A stretch of 25,645 nucleotides of DNA from the IMG/VR virus record IMGVR_UViG_3300037584_006092, positions 1 through 25,645 of that record. One strand, 5' to 3'. Source of the DNA: a virus. Below, piece by piece: positions 13,350 to 20,343 of this stretch. The notes below the pieces were generated by a model. It was not told the DNA's origin, did not search any database, and saw nothing but the letters and a program-made list of their open reading frames with translations. Both the position numbers and the translations under genes were made by a program. Numbering within the stretch: the first letter of the stretch is position 1; each line of letters starts with the position of its first letter.

Positions 13350-14590
13350 CTTTAAAATTACTAGATACATTTGCAGGGATTGGCGGTTTTAGTTACGCTG
13401 CGGAAAAACTTGTAGGTGGATTTCAAACAGTACAGTTCATAGAAATTGATCCGTACTGTCAACAAGTACTAAACAAAAACTTTCCTAACATTCCTATTCA
13501 CGATGACATCACAACCTATAGAGCCGAGCCATATTCAGCAGACATTATCACTGGGGGATTTCCATGCCAAGACATATCAACCGCAGGTAGAAAACAAGGC
13601 ATCACAGAGACTTCAAGGTCTGGTCTCTGGTTTCAACTCATCAGAACCATACGCATGGTACGACCAAAATACTTCATCTTGGAAAACGTATCAGCGATCC
13701 TTAATAACGGATTGGACATCGTTCTCGGAGACATTTTCAAGGCAGGGTACGATGCAGAATGGTGTTGTATTCCAAGCAGCTTTGTTGGAGCTTGCCATCA
13801 AAGAGATCGATTCTGGCTCATCGGATTCTCTCCCGACACCTACAAGAGAAGCTGCTCATCACAGGAACAATGTTCCACCTTCAATAGGAAAGACGAGAGG
13901 TTACGATCTAACAATGAAAATATGCGAAGAACAAGAGAAAGCGGAAATGTTACCGACTCCTACAGTATGCAACGACTCGATGTATTACGACAAGAGTCCG
14001 AACAAAGACAAGAGACACAGCAAGGGACTAGCAACAGAAATAATAGATCGGGAGATGTTGCCGACTCCGACAACAATGGATCATTTAGATCAGAGGAGTC
14101 CAGAAGCTTTAAAAAAACAGATGGAAGGTCCGAGAAAAGGGAGGACATCTCTATCCAATCTGAGGGAAGCAGTAAATCCCAAGACTCAGGAAATATTCAA
14201 CTCTCTTTTACCTACACCGAGAGCAAGCGAACCTGGAAGAACGAATCTAGGTTATGGGGACAATCTCAAGGAGGGGATATGCAAACAGACAGGGATTCCA
14301 ACAAAAAAATATCCGTTGCTTCCAACCCCGACAGCCACCGATTACAAGGGGAGGTCGGGTCAAGGATATATAGACCGACATGGAAAACACAGAATATCAG
14401 ACGTATTAACCCAAACTGGAGACAATATGTATCTAAACCCACGATTCGTAGAGGAGATGATGGGCTATCCAATAGATTGGACGCAAGTCAAAGAGTCCAA
14501 AGATTGAAGCAGCTGGGAAATTCAGTAGTTCCACAAGTTGCAGCTATACCCTTGCAAAGGGTTATACAATTGGAGCGTGAGCAACAATGA
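13346..14590 (+). CDS. dcm: C5-cytosine DNA methyltransferase
   Basis: 414 aa. Motif I DTFAGIGGF (7-15), FIEID (motif II), motif IV GGFPCQDIS with catalytic Cys74, motif VI ENV (113-115) and motif VIII QRDRFW (152-157) are intact. Residues ~165-380 form an unusually long Ser/Arg/Asn-rich, low-complexity target-recognition region with VTDS, VADSD and NPDS repeats. The C-terminal LRR-like closing motifs (TIRRGDDGLSNRLDA, LGNSVVPQ 390-397) return at the end. It transfers a methyl group from S-adenosylmethionine to cytosine C5, typically to protect phage DNA or mark it. Base composition in the long region differs from neighbours (more G+C, unusual codons), explained by a second gene in the +1 frame. 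It is coupled to the helicase (ATGA). Confidence 0.88.
   Translation: MTLKLLDTFAGIGGFSYAAEKLVGGFQTVQFIEIDPYCQQVLNKNFPNIPIHDDITTYRAEPYSADIITGGFPCQDISTAGRKQGITETSRSGLWFQLIRTIRMVRPKYFILENVSAILNNGLDIVLGDIFKAGYDAEWCCIPSSFVGACHQRDRFWLIGFSPDTYKRSCSSQEQCSTFNRKDERLRSNNENMRRTRESGNVTDSYSMQRLDVLRQESEQRQETQQGTSNRNNRSGDVADSDNNGSFRSEESRSFKKTDGRSEKREDISIQSEGSSKSQDSGNIQLSFTYTESKRTWKNESRLWGQSQGGDMQTDRDSNKKISVASNPDSHRLQGEVGSRIYRPTWKTQNIRRINPNWRQYVSKPTIRRGDDGLSNRLDASQRVQRLKQLGNSVVPQVAAIPLQRVIQLEREQQ
13503..14507 (+). CDS. Overprinted +1-frame protein inside the methyltransferase gene
   Basis: A 334-aa frame with no stop lies entirely within the methyltransferase gene. Its sequence is not random: GDFHAKTYQPQ, SSWKT (58-62) followed by TFSRQGTMQNGVVFQ, five LPTP repeats (first at 110-113), and LNPRFVEEMMGYPIDWT (311-327). 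I recognise this order (SSWKT.., SRSGTM.NG, LPTPTA.D repeats, LNP.FVE.LMG.P..WT) from many phage proteins usually annotated as hypothetical or methyltransferase-related. Each block lies opposite a methyltransferase motif: GDFHAKTYQPQ/GGFPCQDISTAG, SSWKT/ILENV, LPTPT/VADSD, and LNPRFVE..MGYP/TIRRGDDGLSN. Either both frames are expressed, or the family partly consists of shadow translations. No ribosome-binding site is evident at ATG 13503. Function unknown. Confidence 0.5.
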   Translation: MTSQPIEPSHIQQTLSLGDFHAKTYQPQVENKASQRLQGLVSGFNSSEPYAWYDQNTSSWKTYQRSLITDWTSFSETFSRQGTMQNGVVFQAALLELAIKEIDSGSSDSLPTPTREAAHHRNNVPPSIGKTRGYDLTMKICEEQEKAEMLPTPTVCNDSMYYDKSPNKDKRHSKGLATEIIDREMLPTPTTMDHLDQRSPEALKKQMEGPRKGRTSLSNLREAVNPKTQEIFNSLLPTPRASEPGRTNLGYGDNLKEGICKQTGIPTKKYPLLPTPTATDYKGRSGQGYIDRHGKHRISDVLTQTGDNMYLNPRFVEEMMGYPIDWTQVKESKD

Positions 14591-14933
14591 AACTAAGCTT
14601 CAACAAGAAATCCGACTTGCAATCGGCAAGATACCAACTCTTCGCCTTTTTCGTAATCAAGTGGGGCAACTTCCCGACCCCAGAACAGGAAGATACGTTC
14701 AGTTCGGGTTAGCTAAAGGTTCTTCTGATCTTATTGGTTTTAAGAAAATAAAAATAACTGAAGATATGATCGGACAAGAAATAGCACAGTTTGTCTCAAT
14801 AGAAATAAAAACAGAAAAAGGCAAACTTACACCTCAACAAAACAATTGGCTTAACTTCATAAATAAATCTGGGGGCATCACAGGAGTAGCCAGAAGCATT
14901 AAAGATGTTTTCAATATTTTGTCCCTAAATTAA
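14577..14933 (+). CDS. VRR-NUC domain nuclease
   Basis: 118 aa from GTG 14577; a TTG at 14538 is possible but runs back into the methyltransferase. The family pattern is clear: ETKLQQEIRLAIGKIPTLRL with FRNQVG, then TGRYVQFGLAKGSSDLIGF. The catalytic FVSIEIKTEKGKLTPQQNNW (Glu-x-Lys) and the closing GGITGVARSIKDV complete it. VRR-NUC proteins are PD-(D/E)XK-type nucleases of phages and restriction systems that process branched or structured DNA; phage members are often stand-alone, like this one. It overlaps the methyltransferase end by 14 nt and precedes the primase-helicase, so it belongs to the replication operon. The Asp of SSDLIGF and the E-x-K pair indicate an active site. Confidence 0.85.
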   Translation: MSNNETKLQQEIRLAIGKIPTLRLFRNQVGQLPDPRTGRYVQFGLAKGSSDLIGFKKIKITEDMIGQEIAQFVSIEIKTEKGKLTPQQNNWLNFINKSGGITGVARSIKDVFNILSLN

Positions 14934-14949
14934 TACCACCACAAAATTA

Positions 14950-17091
14950 ATGTCTGACTTAAAACTTGATAAGTTGCAATGGAGAACTTTCCTCAAAATT
15001 CTTGGCAAAGATAAAAATACAGTAAGATTACGTTCTTTTTATCCCAAAGGACATCCCCTTAAAAATACTGATCGTGGTAAAAAATCAAATGCAGATATTG
15101 ATTGGATTACACAATGTCAGATAGAAGGTAGAGGTGTTTATGTTGTAGTCAATGATGGTGGAGATACAGATAGTGAAATAACAGGTTGCCGAGCATTGTT
15201 TTGTGAATGGGACGATAGGCCAAAATCTGAACAGGTTGATTTATGGAGAACTTTAGGTCTAAAAGAACCAACTCTTCAAATAGATACTGGAGGTAAATCA
15301 ATTCATAATTATTGGGTTTTGAAAAAGACAATAGATCCTAAGACTTGGAGGCCTATTCAAGAAAGATTATTAGATTATGCAGATGCTGACAGGGCTTTAA
15401 AAAATCCATCACGAGTAATGCGTTTACCTGGCACATACCATATGGGAGATGATGGGACGCAAAGAGAGATGACTAAGATCATTAACTCATGTGATCAAAA
15501 ATATACTGTTAAAGATATAGAAGATTGTTTGCCCGATAAAGTACAAACAGAAAAAATAAAAAAAAGTAAACAATTTAAGGAATATAGAAAAGGGACTTTT
15601 GAGGATATTAAAGAAGCATTAAATTGCATTCCTCCTCGTGTACCTGGAAGTGGTACTTATGATTATTATCGGAATTTATTATGGGGACTTATAAAAGCTT
15701 GTAATGATGCGAACAGATCTTCGAGCGATGCAATATCTTTGATGCAACAACATTCTCCTCAATGGGGTGGTATTGAACAGATTGCAAAGTCTGGAGGTTC
15801 ACAAATTGAAGCAGGGACTTTTTGGTATCTCGCACGAGAATCTGGATATAATCCACCAAAACTTGTACAGATTCAAAGCATAGAAAATCCTGATCAACTT
15901 GTAGTTTTAGAAAAACAACCATTACAAAAAATAGAAGCTCATGAATTAATGCAAGAACTTAGGACAAAAAATAAAGGAGATAATCCTTTTAGATATAATA
16001 TTTTTACTCAACAAATAGAAGAAGGTGGAGAAGTATGTGAGGGAGAAAATGCTTTAGAAAGATATTATTTAAAACTTGCAGACAAAGGACGCAAAATTCC
16101 AAAAGATGTTGCATATGATTGTGTTGTTCAATCTGCTAGAGAAAATGAATATGATCCTGTCAAAGAATATTTAGATCATGTATATAACACAGCAGATTTA
16201 ACATTTATAGATCAGTTAGCTACAACATATTTAAGACCCGAAGATAAAGCAATTGCTCCTACGATTTACGATAAAATGCTTAAATGTACTTTAATTGCAG
16301 CAGTTAAGCGTGTATATAAACCTGGCTGTAAGTTTGATAATTGTTTTGTAATAGTAGGAAAACAAGGAGCAAAAAAATCTACATTTTTCTCAACTTTAGG
16401 AGGTGCTTTCTTTTCTGATGCACTTAAAGATATTTCTAATAAAGACTCGTTGATGGTACTTCACCGCAGCTGGATAATGGAGTACAGCGAATTGGATTTC
16501 TTGACAACTCGAAAACAAGCTGGAGAAGTAAAAGCATTTTTATCTCAATCAACTGATATATTTAGAGTTCCTTATGGCAAATCAACAGAAGTTTTTAAAA
16601 GAAGAGGAATAATTGTAGGAACCAGTAATAAAACAGATGGTTTGTTAATTGATGATTCTGGGAATCGTAGGTTTTGGATTTGCAGTACGACAAGAGATAG
16701 TGTTAATCAAATAGATTGTGATGGATTATTGAGAGAGAGGGACTCGATTTGGGCAAGTGTCGTAAGTGCTTATAAAAATTTTGAACCTTGTTGTTTAGAT
16801 AGCGAATCAGAGGCAATGGTTAATAAAGAAAATGTTCAATATTTAATAGATAGTCCTTGGAAATCTGTTATAGAAAGTTATATAAATGAACCAAAAAATA
16901 GGGGTCGTGAGTTAACAACAGAGGTCGTACTTACAGAAGCAATTGAAAAGCCAATTGAACGACAAACCAGAGGAGATCAAATGCAAATTGCATCAATCTT
17001 AAGGGACTTGGGACTCGTTAAAAAACGCAGAGGAGATAGATCGAGTCGCAAATGGGTCTACATTCGAGACACGGACACCATTTCTGTATAA
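14950..17091 (+). CDS. Primase-helicase: AEP-like primase fused to VapE-type ATPase
   Basis: 713 aa. The N-terminal ~200 residues resemble the RepB-type archaeo-eukaryotic primase fold: acidic motif LFCEWDD (83-89), SIHNYWVL (117-124), RVMRLPGTYH (155-164). A linker domain follows (~210-330). The C-terminal half is a VapE/DUF5906-like SF3-related ATPase: FRYNIFTQQIEEGG, ALERYYL.LAD, YLRPEDKAIAPTIYDKML, Walker A GKQGAKKST (470-478), SWIMEYSELD (Walker B region), RVPYGKST and GTSNKTDGLL..NRRFWI. A fully basic C-terminus ends the protein. Together these make a single-protein replication initiator that primes and unwinds. Such proteins are common in phages, satellites and cyanobacterial islands. 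An iteron block follows directly downstream. Confidence 0.85.
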   Translation: MSDLKLDKLQWRTFLKILGKDKNTVRLRSFYPKGHPLKNTDRGKKSNADIDWITQCQIEGRGVYVVVNDGGDTDSEITGCRALFCEWDDRPKSEQVDLWRTLGLKEPTLQIDTGGKSIHNYWVLKKTIDPKTWRPIQERLLDYADADRALKNPSRVMRLPGTYHMGDDGTQREMTKIINSCDQKYTVKDIEDCLPDKVQTEKIKKSKQFKEYRKGTFEDIKEALNCIPPRVPGSGTYDYYRNLLWGLIKACNDANRSSSDAISLMQQHSPQWGGIEQIAKSGGSQIEAGTFWYLARESGYNPPKLVQIQSIENPDQLVVLEKQPLQKIEAHELMQELRTKNKGDNPFRYNIFTQQIEEGGEVCEGENALERYYLKLADKGRKIPKDVAYDCVVQSARENEYDPVKEYLDHVYNTADLTFIDQLATTYLRPEDKAIAPTIYDKMLKCTLIAAVKRVYKPGCKFDNCFVIVGKQGAKKSTFFSTLGGAFFSDALKDISNKDSLMVLHRSWIMEYSELDFLTTRKQAGEVKAFLSQSTDIFRVPYGKSTEVFKRRGIIVGTSNKTDGLLIDDSGNRRFWICSTTRDSVNQIDCDGLLRERDSIWASVVSAYKNFEPCCLDSESEAMVNKENVQYLIDSPWKSVIESYINEPKNRGRELTTEVVLTEAIEKPIERQTRGDQMQIASILRDLGLVKKRRGDRSSRKWVYIRDTDTISV

Positions 17092-17101
17092 ATTGTTAAG
17101 A

Positions 17102-17300
17102 GGTTGGACACCTTGAGGTTGGACACAGGTTGGACACCCTGTCCACAACTGACTGTGTCTAACGTCCAACCTAAAACCTATAAAGTACTTTTTTTATGTA
17201 AATACCTATAAGATAGGGCTAAATAGGGGCTATCTTGTATACACCAGATAAAAAGGGAAATATATAGGAAATAGGTTGGACATTTCAAAAGGTTGGACAC
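17102..17300 (+). repeat. GGTTGGACAC iteron-like repeats after the primase-helicase gene
   Basis: GGTTGGACAC occurs at 17102, 17117, 17128 and 17291, with a one-base variant (ending AT) at 17274 and an inverted partial copy GTCCAACC at 17164-17171. Between them lie GGACACAGG/CCTGTCC half-palindromes (17121-17142) and AT-rich DNA. This fills the 267-bp spacer 17092-17358. It resembles binding sites for a replication initiator or for a repressor of the promoter at 17321. Confidence 0.65.
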
Positions 17301-17320
17301 GAGTCTCATCCTCCGAGAAC

Positions 17321-17330
17321 TTGCTATAAT
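17321..17330 (+). promoter_or_regulatory. Promoter TTGCTATAAT before the 17359 gene
   Basis: TTGCTATAAT ends 28 bp before the ATG. The identical 10-mer is the promoter core at 23514-23523, so both probably use the same host sigma factor. No -35 consensus is visible. The last iteron copy (17291-17300) ends 20 bp upstream, close enough for an iteron-binding protein to control it. Confidence 0.6.
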
Positions 17331-17358
17331 TTAATTAATTATATTTTTGTATTAAAAT

Positions 17359-18114
17359 ATGACTATTACAATTAAATATAATCCACAACAATTAACTAAA
17401 GAATTAAATAAATATCAACCCAAATCCTTGAGATTTGTAAGTTATAGAACAATAGAATTTTTAGGAATAAAAGTTCGAGAAGATGTTAATAAAACTTATG
17501 CAAAAAATAAATTTTTTATTGATCCTGTTCCACTAACTTTAAGTAGTACTATTTTTAAAAACTATGAAGGAAAAGCAGAGGTAGATATTTTTCCAATAGA
17601 TGACGAATCTAAAGGCAACCCACCTACAAAATATTTATATCCTGTTATTGGTGGTGGTAGTAGTAAAGTTTATGAGACTCGTTTTAATCAATGGTTAAAA
17701 GCAAATAATTATATGAAGAGAGGTCAATTCGCATATCCTAATAAAAAATATAGAGACATGATATTAACTACAGGTAAAAATAAAAGAGTTTTGCCTTATA
17801 TATATGCTGATACACAAAGAGCATTAAGAAAAACTGACGCAAAGGGATTAAAATATAATGCACAAGGTACAAAAATACAAGATGCAAGAGTTTTTGCAAA
17901 AAAAGATCAATTTGGTAGATTTAAGCCTGGAATTTATAGAGTTAATTTAAAAAAAGGTTCTACATATAAAACATTTATTACACCTCTATTCTTTTTTGAT
18001 AAAAAACCATCAGTTAAACCAAAATCACAAACCTTCTTTGATTTAGTTAAAAAAAGTGCAGATAAAAATGTCGGTAAAATATTTTTAAGAGAGTTGGATA
18101 AATATGGAAGATAA
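17359..18114 (+). CDS. Unknown basic protein, possibly a minor virion protein
   Basis: 251 aa, Lys/Tyr/Phe-rich (strongly basic). It starts MTITIKYNPQQLTKELNKYQ with YRTIEFLGIKVREDVNKTYA, followed by PVPLTLSSTIFKNY and VDIFPID. The centre carries YLYPVIGGGSSKVYETRFNQ, and the C-terminal part has RVFAKKDQFGRFKPGIYRVN and KTFITPLFFFDKKP. The pattern of an N-terminal helix, an 'aligned' P-x-T-x-x-S strand and a YPxIxGG..ETRF segment reminds me of minor tail or neck proteins in prophages, but I cannot name a family. It is the first gene after the iteron block, expressed from the TATAAT at 17325. A basic morphogenesis or DNA-binding role is inferred. Confidence 0.6.
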   Translation: MTITIKYNPQQLTKELNKYQPKSLRFVSYRTIEFLGIKVREDVNKTYAKNKFFIDPVPLTLSSTIFKNYEGKAEVDIFPIDDESKGNPPTKYLYPVIGGGSSKVYETRFNQWLKANNYMKRGQFAYPNKKYRDMILTTGKNKRVLPYIYADTQRALRKTDAKGLKYNAQGTKIQDARVFAKKDQFGRFKPGIYRVNLKKGSTYKTFITPLFFFDKKPSVKPKSQTFFDLVKKSADKNVGKIFLRELDKYGR

Positions 18115-18147
18115 TGCTAGGATATTAATAGCAAATGTTTTACCTTA

Positions 18148-18924
18148 GTGACTAACGTAGACGATCTAGCAAAGAAAATACAATTATTAGATGAAGCTTA
18201 TAGAGCTGGTAATCCTTTAGTGTCTGATTTAGAGTTTGATAAATTAAGGGCAGAATTAGTAGATATAGAACCAAATCATCCTTTATTACTTTTCCCTGGA
18301 GGTGGCAATAATTTATTAAGTTTAGGAAACTATTCTTTTATAGATTGGTATAAAGACTTGCCACTTAATACTGATGTAATCGTACAACCTAAAATAGATG
18401 GTTGTGCTGTAGCACTAAGATATAGATTTGGAGAATTAGTTAAAGCATGGAACAGAAAAGGTAAAGATATTACATATGCAATGAGAAAAGTTACTAATGT
18501 CCCACAAAAAATAAATCATTTAGGTTGCATAGATATAAGAGGAGAATTATATGGAACAACAGGACATTTAAAAAGTCAGAGACTTGCAGCAGGCCACATG
18601 AGAAAAAAAGCACCCGATGGAGAAGGACTCGCATTCTGTGCTTTTGAGATTATGGGAAAAGATGATGGATATGAGATTGACACATTACAGCAATTATTAT
18701 GTTGGAAGTTTCATATCTGTGGTCATATACATATAAAAAATAATGTTATACAAAGAGTAAAAATTTTACATGAAGATTGGCAAGATAGTTTAGTTTTTTC
18801 TAGATACCCAACAGATGGATTAGTAGTAAAAGTAAACAGCCATAAACTACAAGCAGAATTAGGTAGTGGTAGTCATGCACCAAGATGGGCATTAGCTGTT
18901 AAAGATTGGAAATATAGTGATTAA
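18148..18924 (+). CDS. NAD+-dependent DNA ligase-like protein, adenylation domain only
   Basis: 258 aa against the ~650-700 usual for LigA. The front has an Ia-like segment (LLDEAYRAGNPLVSDLEFDK, LRAEL), then nucleotidyltransferase motifs: PKIDG (Lys82 would be adenylated), DIRGELYG (Glu133), FCAFEIMG, TDGLVVKVN (223-230) and PRWALAVKDWKY (245-256). The OB fold, zinc finger, helix-hairpin-helix and BRCT domains are all missing, so it either works with partners or only adenylates. GTG start at 18148 overlaps the TAG of a 14-codon ORF (18104-18148), suggesting coupling through a leader peptide. Catalytic residues are intact, so this is not obviously a dead fragment. It could be a stand-alone phage ligase with minimal domains, or an RNA- or nick-directed adenylyltransferase. 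Confidence 0.75.
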   Translation: MTNVDDLAKKIQLLDEAYRAGNPLVSDLEFDKLRAELVDIEPNHPLLLFPGGGNNLLSLGNYSFIDWYKDLPLNTDVIVQPKIDGCAVALRYRFGELVKAWNRKGKDITYAMRKVTNVPQKINHLGCIDIRGELYGTTGHLKSQRLAAGHMRKKAPDGEGLAFCAFEIMGKDDGYEIDTLQQLLCWKFHICGHIHIKNNVIQRVKILHEDWQDSLVFSRYPTDGLVVKVNSHKLQAELGSGSHAPRWALAVKDWKYSD

Positions 18925-18951
18925 TAGTCTAGTAATTTGCTAGGAATCATG

Positions 18952-18957
18952 TATAAT
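18952..18957 (+). promoter_or_regulatory. TATAAT -10 box before the small-regulator operon
   Basis: GTATAATAAAG lies 24 bp before ATG 18982 and just after the ligase gene. A TTG at 18937 upstream of it would begin the transcript-region codons, so the box argues for the later ATG as the true start. No -35 consensus. Confidence 0.55.
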
Positions 18958-18981
18958 AAAGGGGTACATTCATTTATTATT

Positions 18982-19395
18982 ATGAAAAAAATTGAAATCT
19001 CTATTCCAGATAAAGATTATGATCTTTTGACCAGGATTGCCCAGGATCAAAAAAGACGTTTATCTGATTTGCATTATTTAGCATATGCAGAGGGTTTAGG
19101 TTATTTATTTTGTGAAACAGATGTAACTATTAAAAAATTAGATTCTGAGTTTACTGAAGAAGAAAAAAAGCAAATTAAAATAAATGAAAAGCTTGAAAAA
19201 GAAATTGAAGATTTTTGGCATCTTTCTTGTGAAGAAAGAAAAGCTAAAGGTTATAAGCAAGTTAGGGAATATATGTCTAATCACGAATATGATCAAGAAA
19301 CTAAAAAATATTCTGATGGTTTAATTAAGCCACTTACTGAAAGAATTGAATCTTATGCATTTAATACACCAATAGATGAGGAGGTTGCAAAATGA
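18982..19395 (+). CDS. Ribbon-helix-helix-like protein with long acidic tail
   Basis: 137 aa from ATG 18982, chosen because a promoter box lies at 18952-18957 between this ATG and an in-frame upstream TTG. The N-terminus KKIEISIPDKDYDLLTRIAQ, DQKRRLSDLHYLAYAEGLGYL has the beta-strand then two-helix pattern of Arc/CopG/MetJ regulators. The rest is an acidic, charged helical tail (EEEKKQIKINEKLEKEIEDF) of unknown function. It is probably a DNA-binding autoregulator of the five-gene operon it begins. It makes an ATGA overlap with the next gene. The fold call rests on pattern only, since RHH sequences are short and variable. Confidence 0.6.
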   Translation: MKKIEISIPDKDYDLLTRIAQDQKRRLSDLHYLAYAEGLGYLFCETDVTIKKLDSEFTEEEKKQIKINEKLEKEIEDFWHLSCEERKAKGYKQVREYMSNHEYDQETKKYSDGLIKPLTERIESYAFNTPIDEEVAK

Positions 19396-19628
19396 AAATA
19401 GATAAGCATTCCTCTTTATCACTGAACCAATTAAAAGGTGCATTACTTACGAATAAACATGGAGTAGAATTTCGTATTCATGATTTCTTTGTAAATTTAG
19501 ATGATGCGACAAAGGTTTTGGTATCAATAAAAGAATATGACGATGAAGGTAATTTAGAAAATGAAACTTGCGGAGTTTATTTATCTGCAATAAAAGATTG
19601 GACAATTCAATTACAAGGAGGTAATTAA
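19392..19628 (+). CDS. Unknown small strand-rich protein (78 aa)
   Basis: ATGA overlap with the RHH-like gene places it firmly in the operon. The product starts MKIDKHSSLSLNQLKGALLT, then a strand-rich half (VEFRIHDFFVNLDDATKVLV, SIKEYDDEGNLENETCGVYL). It has one Cys and no signal or membrane span. The alternating strands suggest a small beta-barrel or RNA-binding-like fold, unassigned. Its stop lies 0 nt from the next GTG, with AAGGAGG just ahead of it, so the next gene has its own ribosome-binding site. Confidence 0.55.
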   Translation: MKIDKHSSLSLNQLKGALLTNKHGVEFRIHDFFVNLDDATKVLVSIKEYDDEGNLENETCGVYLSAIKDWTIQLQGGN

Positions 19629-20081
19629 GTGAATAACATACAAACACATTTAGGAGATCTAAAAAATCAAGTTAAGCAACTTCAAGAAGTTAATTTAGCT
19701 CAGATTGATAGGATACAAAATTTGTTAGAAAAAATTACTAGTCCAAGTTTTGAGAAGCTATCTTATCGTGATCAATATGATCTTAAAAAATCATTATCTG
19801 ATGCAGGTAAATTTATAAAAAGTCATATTGAAGAAAGCAATTCTAAATTACATAGTACTGCTTTTGAAATATTTTTTTATTGCCTATTGAATAGTTCCGC
19901 AGAACATGAACTTTACAAAAAAGTTCAAATAGAAAGTGTTCAACATTTATCTGCTAAAGAAATACCTTTTGATATTTTTAAATCCATTATGGAGGACAAA
20001 GACATCTCACAACTTGAAAAGAATTATCTTATTCAAGAAAGGGGAGATAAAAGATACAAAATTAAGGAGGTATCTAAATGA
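19629..20081 (+). CDS. Coiled-coil protein of unknown function (150 aa)
   Basis: A GTG start with a strong AAGGAGG site 8-9 nt ahead. The N-terminal ~45 residues form a coiled coil (LKNQVKQLQEVNLAQIDRIQ, NLLEKI). A basic helical middle follows (SYRDQYDLKKSLSDAGKFIK), and an acidic, aromatic C-terminal half ends in a Lys-rich tip. It ends at an ATGA overlap with the next gene. No family recognised; a helical dimer that bridges other phage proteins is inferred. Confidence 0.55.
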   Translation: MNNIQTHLGDLKNQVKQLQEVNLAQIDRIQNLLEKITSPSFEKLSYRDQYDLKKSLSDAGKFIKSHIEESNSKLHSTAFEIFFYCLLNSSAEHELYKKVQIESVQHLSAKEIPFDIFKSIMEDKDISQLEKNYLIQERGDKRYKIKEVSK

Positions 20082-20323
20082 ACCTAAAAGACTTGCAAAC
20101 ACAAGAAATTTTCCAACTTGGTTTATCCAGGTTGGAACATGATCAGCTGGAGGACTTGCTACGTCATGTTTTACACATTGAAAGAGAAGCAAGACCAGAA
20201 GATCAACTCAGATTTCTTGATCTGAGTACTATCAATGGAATCGTTAAAAAATTAAAAATTTTAGCGTACCAGGAAGGAGCAAAATCAGATGATTTCTTCT
20301 TCAACAACAACAACCCTTATTAA
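20078..20323 (+). CDS. Unknown small protein (81 aa)
   Basis: Begins at the ATGA overlap with the coiled-coil gene, preceded by AAGGAGG. MNLKDLQTQEIFQLGLSRLE, then HDQLEDLLRHVLHIEREARP, DLSTINGIVKKLKILAYQEG and a Phe/Asn-rich tail ending NNNNPY. It is all-helical and acidic in the first half. No family recognised. The C-terminal FFFNNNNPY is low complexity. It belongs to the 18982-20553 operon and is followed by two copies of the GACTCG motif just before the next start. Confidence 0.5.
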   Translation: MNLKDLQTQEIFQLGLSRLEHDQLEDLLRHVLHIEREARPEDQLRFLDLSTINGIVKKLKILAYQEGAKSDDFFFNNNNPY

Positions 20324-20343
20324 AGACTCGGAGGACTCGCAGT

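Noticed and set aside
14587-14712. A 41-codon ORF starting at the ATGA on the methyltransferase stop
   Set aside because: It runs in another frame through the front of the VRR-NUC gene, whose domain match is strong, and it ends quickly without any recognisable feature.
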